Program-made: the position numbers and the translations under genes
From: Rhizobiaceae bacterium
GTDB taxonomy: Bacteria; Pseudomonadota; Alphaproteobacteria; Rhizobiales; Rhizobiaceae
Assembly: GCA_023953905.1 (NCBI GenBank)
Contig: JAMLJA010000027.1
Coordinates: forward strand, 1-48,400
Length of the DNA: 48,400 bases
Direction of reading: 5' to 3'
The notes under the pieces: model-generated
The model's database searches: none
The model's input: the letters and a program-made list of their open reading frames with translations, nothing else
Told to the model about the DNA's origin: nothing
Shown here: in pieces, positions 42,614 through 48,400 of the stretch
How positions within the stretch are numbered: the first letter of the stretch is position 1
Layout of the letters: every line of letters begins with the position of its first letter

Positions 42614-43051
42614 ATGAATTTTATCGTAAGGCATTTCGCGAAATGGCCGCGCGTCGGTTTGCTGGCAATGCTGTCCGGCAGCGCCATGGTGACGGCCGTT
42701 CACGCAGAGCGGATCACCAATCCCATCGCCGAGTTCTCGGGAATCGACAAAATCACGGGACGCATCATCAATTTCGACGTCTACATCGACGAGACGGTCC
42801 AGTTCGGCGCGCTACAGGTGACGCCGCGCGTCTGTTATTCTCGTAGCATGGATGATGAACCCAAGACGGATTCGTTCGTCGAAGTGGACGAGATCACCCT
42901 TGACCGCAAGATCCGGCGCATTTTCACCGGCTGGATGTTTGCGGAAAGTCCCGGCCTGAACGCTGTCGAACACCCCGTCTACGACGTCTGGCTGAAAAGC
43001 TGCAAGGCGAAGTCTACCGTGCCTCCTCCCGACGAGGCCAAGACCAACTGA
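42614..43051 (+). CDS. DUF2155 domain-containing exported protein
   Basis: A 145-residue protein with a signal peptide ending near residue 31 (TAVHA-ER) and the DUF2155 domain. The family block is FTGWMFAESPGLNAVEHPVYDVWLKSC. C74 and C130 may form a disulfide in the periplasm. The function is unknown; the gene often neighbours the NDUFA12 homologue in Rhizobiales, as here. ATG 42614 is preferred; GTG 42599 and TTG 42590 are in frame upstream. Confidence 0.88.
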   Translation: MNFIVRHFAKWPRVGLLAMLSGSAMVTAVHAERITNPIAEFSGIDKITGRIINFDVYIDETVQFGALQVTPRVCYSRSMDDEPKTDSFVEVDEITLDRKIRRIFTGWMFAESPGLNAVEHPVYDVWLKSCKAKSTVPPPDEAKTN

Positions 43052-43129
43052 TTGTTGTAAACGCGCGGAACTTTCGACCTCCCCGGTCATTTGTCTGGAA
43101 GACGAAACCAGCATAACGAGGAGTGCGTC

Positions 43130-43492
43130 ATGACTACCCACACTGGGCACACCAGAGCTATTCCGGCGTCGAAAGTTATCGACACCGCCGTCTACAACAC
43201 CGCCGGCGAAAAGATCGGTTCTATTGAAGATGTGATGCTTGACAAGACATCAAACGGCATCATGTTCGCAGTGATCGGATTTGGTGGATTTTTGGGAATT
43301 GGCGAGAAATACCATGCTCTGCCATGGTCTGTGCTGGACTACAGCCCAGAGACCGGCGGTTATGTCGTTCCATTTTCGGCGGACCAGTTGAAAGCGGCTC
43401 CAGCGTATTCAATCGATGAATTGACCGGAAACGACGGTCATCTGGCGCGCGACGCGTCCTACAGCTATTTCAAGGTCGACCCCTATTGGTGA
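43130..43492 (+). CDS. PRC-barrel domain protein
   Basis: A 120-residue single-domain protein of the PRC-barrel family (named from photosynthetic reaction centre subunit H and RimM). The core is VIDTAVYNTAGEKIGSIEDVMLDKTSNGIMFAVIGFGGFLGIGEKYHALPWSVLDY. In non-photosynthetic Rhizobiales such small proteins are common and of unknown role. Its start has ACGAGGAG 6-7 bases upstream. A strong terminator follows at 43524. Confidence 0.9.
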   Translation: MTTHTGHTRAIPASKVIDTAVYNTAGEKIGSIEDVMLDKTSNGIMFAVIGFGGFLGIGEKYHALPWSVLDYSPETGGYVVPFSADQLKAAPAYSIDELTGNDGHLARDASYSYFKVDPYW

Positions 43493-43523
43493 TCGGCCAA
43501 GAGTGGAGGAGATGCGGCAGATT

Positions 43524-43558
43524 CGGCCCGGTGAGAAATCACCGGGCCGCTTTGCTTT
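43524..43558 (+). terminator. Terminator after the PRC-barrel gene
   Basis: CGGCCCGGTGA at 43524-43534 pairs perfectly with TCACCGGGCCG at 43539-43549 around a GAAA tetraloop, followed by CTTTGCTTT. Confidence 0.85.
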
Positions 43559-43600
43559 GAGGGTTTGCTGAACTAGGCTCCGCTCAAAACGGAGCACAAT

Positions 43601-44581
43601 ATGGCCGATCACGATTTTCCGATGTTCGACCTTTCGAAATTCGAGTGTGCAGGCGCCGCTGACAAGGTCGCACTCGGAGCGGAAGTCGACACGATTTGTC
43701 GGAATACCGGATTTCTCGCGATCAGCGGGCACTCTGTTCCCGACAGCGTCATCGACGGTATCTGGACAAACGCACGCGCGTTTTTCGATCTCCCACAATC
43801 AGAGAAGGACAAGGTGAGGGCGCCGTTTCCGGGCTATCCCTATGGCTATCTCGGACAAGGCGCTGAAGCGTTGGCCAAGTCCAAGGGCCAGGAAACGCCT
43901 CCTGATCTGAAGGAAAGTTTTAACGGCGGTCCACTGACCGTCCCGGCGGGACTGACTGATCCGGAGGCACTGGCCTTCTGCTATGCAGAGACCATCTGGC
44001 CGGAAAGCCCTTCAGGGTTCGTCGACGCGTGGAGAACATACTATCGCGCCATGGAGGATCTGGCCGCGCGTATCATGCGGGTGTTTGCGGTGGCCCTCAA
44101 ATTGCCTGAGACCTTTTTCAAGCCGATGATTGATGCGCCTATCAGCGCTTTGCGGGCCTTGAACTATCCTGAGACAGATTCTCCGGCACAACCGGGTCAG
44201 TTGCGTGCCGGCGCTCACACCGACTACGGCAGCCTGACCATTCTGTTGCCGCAGGCCGGTTCGCGCGGTCTCGAGATTCTTACTCCCCACGGCGAATGGA
44301 AGGAGGTGCCGCCCGTTCCCGGCGCTTTCGTGATCAATATCGGCGATCTGATGGCTCGGTGGACGAACGACAGATGGGTTTCCACGCTTCACCGCGTCGT
44401 CAACGACGGTAATCCCGCGCGACGCCAGTCACTCGCCTTCTTCCATCAACCAAACTGGGATCAGGACATTGTGTGTATCGAGTCCTGTCTCAAGCCAGGA
44501 GAGCAACCGCGATATGAGCCGGTCGCATCGGGGCCGTATCTGATGTCAAAGTTCCAGTCCACGGTAAAGCCGTCGACCTGA
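43601..44581 (+). CDS. 2-oxoglutarate/Fe(II) oxygenase, isopenicillin N synthase family
   Basis: A 326-residue enzyme of the isopenicillin N synthase-like oxygenase family. The iron ligands are H206 and D208 in AHTDYGSLTIL and H264 in STLHRVV. The oxoglutarate carboxylate-binding pair is R275-x-S277. The N-terminal helical domain with NTGFLAISGHSVPDSVIDG is typical. No beta-lactam pathway genes are nearby, so it probably oxidises some other small molecule. It stands alone between a terminator and eno. Confidence 0.92.
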   Translation: MADHDFPMFDLSKFECAGAADKVALGAEVDTICRNTGFLAISGHSVPDSVIDGIWTNARAFFDLPQSEKDKVRAPFPGYPYGYLGQGAEALAKSKGQETPPDLKESFNGGPLTVPAGLTDPEALAFCYAETIWPESPSGFVDAWRTYYRAMEDLAARIMRVFAVALKLPETFFKPMIDAPISALRALNYPETDSPAQPGQLRAGAHTDYGSLTILLPQAGSRGLEILTPHGEWKEVPPVPGAFVINIGDLMARWTNDRWVSTLHRVVNDGNPARRQSLAFFHQPNWDQDIVCIESCLKPGEQPRYEPVASGPYLMSKFQSTVKPST

Positions 44582-44676
44582 CACAGGACGGATTCCGATC
44601 GCAGCTACATTGCGTTTTGTTGCGCTTTGGCTAAGACGGACGCAGATTTCACTTCACAGGAACGAGAGGTTTTTCC

Positions 44677-45951
44677 ATGACCGCCATCGTCGATATCGTC
44701 GGCCGCGAGATACTGGACAGCCGCGGCAATCCGACCGTTGAGGTCGATGTCGTGTTGGAAGACGGATCGATGGGCCGCGCTGCTGTGCCATCGGGCGCGT
44801 CCACTGGTGCGCATGAAGCCGTGGAATTGCGCGACGGCGGCACGCGCTATCTGGGCAAAGGCGTTCAGAAAGCCGTGGATGCAGTCAACGGAGAGATCTT
44901 CGAGGCGGTCGGCGGAATGGAGGCCGAGAACCAACTCCACATCGACCAGATAATGATCGAACTGGACGGAACACCGAACAAGGCCCGCCTGGGCGCCAAC
45001 GCCATCCTCGGTGTCTCGTTGGCTGTCGCGCGCGCGGCGGCGGAGGCCTCCGGACTTCCTCTCTATCGCTATGTTGGCGGCGCTGGCGCCCATATTCTGC
45101 CGGTGCCGATGATGAACATCATCAATGGTGGAGCCCATGCCGACAATCCTATCGACTTTCAGGAATTCATGGTCATGCCGGTCGGCGCCTCGAGCATGCG
45201 AGAGGCCGTGCAGTGGGGCTCCGAGATTTTTCACACGCTGAAGAAGCGCCTCAAGGATGCGGGTCACAACACCAATGTGGGCGATGAGGGCGGCTTTGCG
45301 CCTAACCTGAAGAGCGCCCAGGCGGCGCTCGATTTCATCATGGAGTCGATCGAGAAGGCTGGCTACACACCTGGTGAGCAGGTGGCGCTCGGTCTGGACT
45401 GCGCATCCACGGAATTCTTCAAGGACGGAAGCTACGTCTACGGCGGCGAGCGCAAGACGCGGGAGTCGAAGGCGCAGGCGAAGTATCTGGCCAAGCTGGC
45501 TTCGGACTACCCCATCATCTCGATTGAAGACGGCATGGCCGAGGACGATTGGGAAGGCTGGAAGACCCTTACCGATCTTTGCGGAAAGCGCGTCCAGCTT
45601 GTTGGCGACGATCTGTTTGTGACAAACTCCGCGCGCCTTCGCGACGGCATCAAGATGGGTGTCGCAAACTCCATTCTGGTCAAGGTGAACCAGATCGGTT
45701 CGCTGTCGGAAACACTGGACGCGGTCGAGACCGCGCACAAGGCAGGGTACACGGCAGTGATGTCTCATCGTTCAGGCGAGACGGAAGATTCCACCATCGC
45801 TGATCTGGCGGTCGCGACCAATTGCGGACAGATCAAGACCGGTTCGCTGGCGCGGTCTGACCGGCTTGCCAAGTACAATCAGCTCATTCGCATCGAGGAG
45901 GAGCTGGGCACTCAGGCCAAATATGCAGGCAAGTCCATCCTCAAGGGGTGA
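44677..45951 (+). CDS. eno: Enolase
   Basis: A 424-residue enzyme that converts 2-phosphoglycerate to phosphoenolpyruvate. Conserved segments are GREILDSRGNPTVEVDV, the mobile loop PSGASTGAHEAVELRDGG, VGDEGGFAPNL, the magnesium-binding SIEDGMAEDDWEGW and LVGDDLFVTN, and the signature SHRSGETEDSTIADLAVATN. GAGAGG lies about 10 bases before ATG 44677. It is followed by a long hairpin and the ftsB and pdh genes, an order I recall as common in Alphaproteobacteria. Confidence 0.98.
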   Translation: MTAIVDIVGREILDSRGNPTVEVDVVLEDGSMGRAAVPSGASTGAHEAVELRDGGTRYLGKGVQKAVDAVNGEIFEAVGGMEAENQLHIDQIMIELDGTPNKARLGANAILGVSLAVARAAAEASGLPLYRYVGGAGAHILPVPMMNIINGGAHADNPIDFQEFMVMPVGASSMREAVQWGSEIFHTLKKRLKDAGHNTNVGDEGGFAPNLKSAQAALDFIMESIEKAGYTPGEQVALGLDCASTEFFKDGSYVYGGERKTRESKAQAKYLAKLASDYPIISIEDGMAEDDWEGWKTLTDLCGKRVQLVGDDLFVTNSARLRDGIKMGVANSILVKVNQIGSLSETLDAVETAHKAGYTAVMSHRSGETEDSTIADLAVATNCGQIKTGSLARSDRLAKYNQLIRIEEELGTQAKYAGKSILKG

Positions 45952-45985
45952 GAGCAGCAGGCTCCTTCATCACAGAATGAACTCT

Positions 45986-46018
45986 CAATCGGCCGGCGAT
46001 CTCATCGCCGGCCGATTG
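45986..46018 (+). terminator. Long perfect hairpin after eno
   Basis: A 14-bp perfect stem (45986-45999 with 46005-46018) closes the five-base loop TCTCA. There is no T run, so it may stabilise the eno message end or act with Rho. It separates eno from ftsB. Confidence 0.6.
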
Positions 46019-46132
46019 GCTGCTGGTGCCCACCGAACCCATTTTCATTATCTGCCCTGCAGGAAGCGACGTCCGTAACCGGCTGTTAAGTATGGCTGGG
46101 CGACAAAAGGATTCCCGCAGGGATACTCCGCG

Positions 46133-46459
46133 ATGTGGACACGTCATCACAAGAACAGAAATACCGGACGGCTGATACTGCCGACGGTGTGCGCGGCATT
46201 TCTCGCCTATTTCGGCTACCATACCTACAATGGCGAGTATGGCATAAACTCCAAGTACCAGTTGGAGGCGCGCAGGGCCGAACTCGCCACGAAGCTGGAG
46301 CAGTTGCGCGATGAGCGCACCCATCTCGAGCGACGGGCCAGTCTTCTGCGCGATGGTTCGCTTGAGAAGGATATGGTGGACGAGCAGGCGCGCCGTGCTC
46401 TCAGCGTATCGCGCCCCGACGAGGTCACGATCATGCTGGATAGGCGTTCTTCCAATTAA
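46133..46459 (+). CDS. ftsB: Septum formation initiator, FtsB/DivIC family
   Basis: A 108-residue bitopic division protein. One membrane helix (about residues 13-31) is followed by a periplasmic coiled coil (about 43-70, RRAELATKLEQLRDERTHLERRA) and the family's GSLEKDMVDEQARRAL segment. FtsB joins FtsQ and FtsL to regulate septal wall synthesis. It lies between eno and pdhA, a typical alphaproteobacterial position. The stop codon falls inside an inverted repeat. Confidence 0.9.
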   Translation: MWTRHHKNRNTGRLILPTVCAAFLAYFGYHTYNGEYGINSKYQLEARRAELATKLEQLRDERTHLERRASLLRDGSLEKDMVDEQARRALSVSRPDEVTIMLDRRSSN

Positions 46460-46475
46460 CTTGAAGCAAGTTAAT
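46455..46475. repeat. Perfect 9-bp inverted repeat between ftsB and pdhA
   Basis: ATTAACTTG at 46455-46463 and CAAGTTAAT at 46467-46475 flank AAG. The arms are AT-rich, so the RNA stem would be weak, and the shape fits a protein-binding palindrome. It covers the ftsB stop and lies about 170 bases before pdhA. Confidence 0.5.
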
Positions 46476-46642
46476 CTCCAATAATCCCTTTTATTTTAAT
46501 GGGTTGAAAGCATGCCTGCCATGCGTAAAAACGCGTGGCCGATAGGACAATTGCGTGCTACGTTTTCAGTCAATGGGAGGGATGTGCTACTGCGCAATGT
46601 TCCTCCGCGTCCGAAAAGAGACATTTTGACAGGGAGTGACGC

Positions 46643-47710
46643 ATGGCGACTGCCGCTCGAAAGGCGTCGGCGAAAGCCAAGTCTGATACCAAGACAAGAG
46701 CCAAACCCGAATCCAAGCCCGCGTCCACTCCGGCCGCGCCCAAGCCCTCTGAGTTTTCAAAGGAAGAGGAGCTTCGCGCCTATCGCGACATGCTTCTGAT
46801 CCGGCGCTTCGAGGAAAAGGCTGGCCAGCTTTACGGCATGGGCTTCATAGGCGGTTTCTGCCACCTCTATATCGGTCAGGAGGCTGTCGTCACGGGTCTG
46901 AAGATGGCTCTGATTGATGGCGACGAGATGATCACCGCCTATCGTGATCACGGTCACATGCTGGCGATGGACATGGAGCCGCGCGGCGTGATGGCAGAAT
47001 TGACGGGGCGTGCGGGTGGCTATTCCAAGGGGAAGGGCGGCTCCATGCACATGTTCTCCAAGGAGAAGAAGTTTTACGGCGGGCACGGCATCGTCGGAGC
47101 GCAGGTGTCGCTCGGCACAGGTCTCGCTTTCGCCAACCGCTACCGCGAAAACAACAATGTCAGCCTGACGTTCTTCGGCGACGGCGCCTCCAATCAGGGG
47201 CAGGTCTACGAGAGCTTCAACATGGCCTCGTTGTGGAAGTTGCCAGTTGTCTATGTCATCGAGAACAACCGTTATGCCATGGGCACGTCGGTTTCGCGTT
47301 CCTCGGCCGAGACGGATTTCTCCCATCGCGGCCTGTCGTTCCGTATCCCCGGCATTCAGGTTGACGGGATGGATGTGCGGGCGGTGAAATCCGCGGGCGA
47401 GATGGCGACCGAATGGGCGCGTTCGGGCAAAGGTCCGATCATCCTTGAAATGCTGACCTACCGCTACCGCGGCCACTCCATGTCCGATCCTGCGAAGTAT
47501 CGCTCGAAGGACGAGGTTCAGAAGATGCGATCCGAGCACGATCCTATCGAGCAGGTGAAGGCGCGTGTTCTGGAGAAGAAGTGGGCGACGGAAGAAGAAC
47601 TGAAAAACATCGACAAGGAGGTGCGCGAGATCGTCGCTGACGCCGCCGATTTTGCCCAGTCGGATCCGGAGCCGGATGCATCCGAGCTCTGGACGGACGT
47701 ATATCTCTGA
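46643..47710 (+). CDS. pdhA: Pyruvate dehydrogenase E1 component, alpha subunit
   Basis: A 355-residue thiamine diphosphate-dependent subunit that decarboxylates pyruvate with PdhB. After a Lys/Ala/Pro-rich leader of about 35 residues, the conserved regions are LIRRFEEKAGQLYGMGFIGGFCHLYIGQEA, the GHGIVGAQVSLGTG loop, the ThDP motif GDGASNQGQVYESFNMASLWKLPVVYVIENN, and the loop RYRGHSMSDPAKYRSKDE. Its start has AGGGAG 6 bases upstream. pdhB starts 12 bases after the stop. Confidence 0.97.
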   Translation: MATAARKASAKAKSDTKTRAKPESKPASTPAAPKPSEFSKEEELRAYRDMLLIRRFEEKAGQLYGMGFIGGFCHLYIGQEAVVTGLKMALIDGDEMITAYRDHGHMLAMDMEPRGVMAELTGRAGGYSKGKGGSMHMFSKEKKFYGGHGIVGAQVSLGTGLAFANRYRENNNVSLTFFGDGASNQGQVYESFNMASLWKLPVVYVIENNRYAMGTSVSRSSAETDFSHRGLSFRIPGIQVDGMDVRAVKSAGEMATEWARSGKGPIILEMLTYRYRGHSMSDPAKYRSKDEVQKMRSEHDPIEQVKARVLEKKWATEEELKNIDKEVREIVADAADFAQSDPEPDASELWTDVYL

Positions 47711-47722
47711 GGGAGGCGGACC

Positions 47723-48400
47723 ATGCCGATCGATATTCTGATGCCCGCGCTCTCTCCCACGATGGAAGAGGGCAATCTTTCCAAATGGCTCAAGAAAGAA
47801 GGTGACGAGGTCAAGTCCGGCGATGTGATTGCCGAGATCGAGACCGACAAGGCGACGATGGAAGTCGAAGCCGTTGACGAGGGCACCATCGGAAAAATTC
47901 TCGTTCCGGAAGGTTCCGAGGGAGTGAAAGTCAACACGCCGATCGCAGTGCTGTTGCAGGAGGGCGAAAGTGCTGGCGCCATGAGTGAGGCCAAGCCGGC
48001 TTCAAAGTCCGAAGCTTCGTCCGAGAAGGCGGAAGACAACTCGGCCGGTAAGGCGCGCGAAGCATCCGACGAGCCCACGGCTGATAAAGACGCAGCCAAG
48101 GTTCCCGCTGCGCCGAAGGAGGAAGTAGCGGCGGATCCGGATATTCCCGCAGGCACTGAAATGGTTTCGATGACGGTGCGTGACGCACTTCGCGATGCCA
48201 TGGCTGAAGAAATGCGCCGTGACCCCGACGTTTTCATCATGGGTGAGGAAGTCGCCGAGTATCAGGGGGCGTATAAGATCACCCAGGGTCTTCTGCAAGA
48301 ATTCGGAGCCAAGCGCGTCGTGGATACGCCGATCACTGAGCACGGTTTTGCAGGTGTCGGCGTTGGGGCCGCGATGGCGGGTCTGAAGCCAATCGTGGAG
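47723..48400 (+). CDS. pdhB: Pyruvate dehydrogenase E1 beta with N-terminal lipoyl domain (partial)
   Basis: The first 226 codons of a gene that continues past the window. Residues 1-78 form a lipoyl domain, with K43 in ETDKATMEVEA as the lipoylation site. A linker rich in Ala, Lys, Glu and Ser runs to about 145. The E1 beta transketolase-like domain then begins (MVSMTVRDALRDAMAEEMRRDPDVFIMGEEVAEYQGAYKITQGLL). A lipoyl domain on E1 beta is known in Rhizobiales and some relatives. GGGAGG lies 6 bases before ATG 47723. pdhC and lpd would be expected next. Confidence 0.95.
   Translation, partial: MPIDILMPALSPTMEEGNLSKWLKKEGDEVKSGDVIAEIETDKATMEVEAVDEGTIGKILVPEGSEGVKVNTPIAVLLQEGESAGAMSEAKPASKSEASSEKAEDNSAGKAREASDEPTADKDAAKVPAAPKEEVAADPDIPAGTEMVSMTVRDALRDAMAEEMRRDPDVFIMGEEVAEYQGAYKITQGLLQEFGAKRVVDTPITEHGFAGVGVGAAMAGLKPIVE

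Noticed and set aside
43601..44581. Beta-lactam biosynthesis from the isopenicillin N synthase-like gene
   Set aside because: The family name covers many oxygenases, and no peptide synthetase or acyltransferase is nearby.
44605..45768. 387-codon minus-strand open frame
   Set aside because: Opposite eno, whose signature motifs are intact.
1..48400. tRNA, rRNA, CRISPR array, insertion sequence or prophage
   Set aside because: No cloverleaf-like gaps, no spaced direct repeats, no transposase or phage-type proteins were seen; nearly all space is occupied by ordinary genes.

Overview
The window is a gene-dense stretch of about 60% GC chromosome. Housekeeping proteins, gene order and small signatures all point to an alphaproteobacterium of the order Hyphomicrobiales (Rhizobiales), probably close to Phyllobacteriaceae. 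The main clues are the run erpA / dgt-argS-SPOR-nagZ-scpA-scpB-tatABC-serS-surE-pcm-LysM/LytM, a single-chain SecDF, an NDUFA12 homologue next to a DUF2155 gene, and a pyruvate dehydrogenase E1 beta that carries its own lipoyl domain. The assignment comes from remembered family knowledge, not from a database search. I see no rRNA, tRNA, CRISPR array, insertion sequence or phage gene.

Layout. 1-1158: a glutathione transferase-like gene and erpA. 1310-7213: dgt, argS and a long acidic SPOR-domain membrane protein. 7304-9908: nagZ, scpA and scpB (wall recycling and chromosome condensation). 9921-12867: an orphan ABC ATPase, then tatABC. 13031-17417: serS, surE, pcm and a NlpD/DipM-like amidase activator with a degenerate LytM site, ended by two terminators. 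17511-22756: a DUF815 ATPase on the minus strand, then yajC-secDF and homologues of two mitochondrial complex I assembly factors (NDUFAF3, NDUFAF6). 22971-26560: a small membrane protein, a sterol desaturase-family protein, trmFO, and an exported protein with a possible Cys-His-Asp triad.

26641-33107 looks like an accessory module. A DUF4387 gene and an AtuA-family (DUF1446) gene face away from a GntR/FCD regulator, which is translationally coupled to a complete binding-protein ABC importer. The divergent promoter region holds several inverted repeats, including a perfect ATTGTCGACAAT over the regulator's own start. This is the best candidate here for a poorly described system: regulated import of an unknown organic compound with an AtuA/DUF4387 enzyme of unknown chemistry.

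33289-36489 is a tightly packed set: cysteine synthase-like enzyme, AlaX trans-editing protein, mercaptopyruvate sulfurtransferase and a GNAT acetyltransferase. 36583-40231 holds an OmpA-like protein, a tandem PilZ protein, a PAS_5 protein, a rhomboid protease and a CBS-pair protein. A 334-base gap at 38597-38930 contains two strong hairpins and could encode a small RNA. 40456-48400 has gatB, NDUFA12, DUF2155, a PRC-barrel protein, a 2-oxoglutarate oxygenase-like protein, enolase, FtsB, and pdhA-pdhB, with pdhB running off the end.

Most of the window is core biology: translation (argS, serS, gatB, trmFO, AlaX), protein export (Tat, SecDF-YajC), envelope growth and division (SPOR, NagZ, NlpD-like, FtsB, ScpAB), and central carbon flow (eno, pdh).
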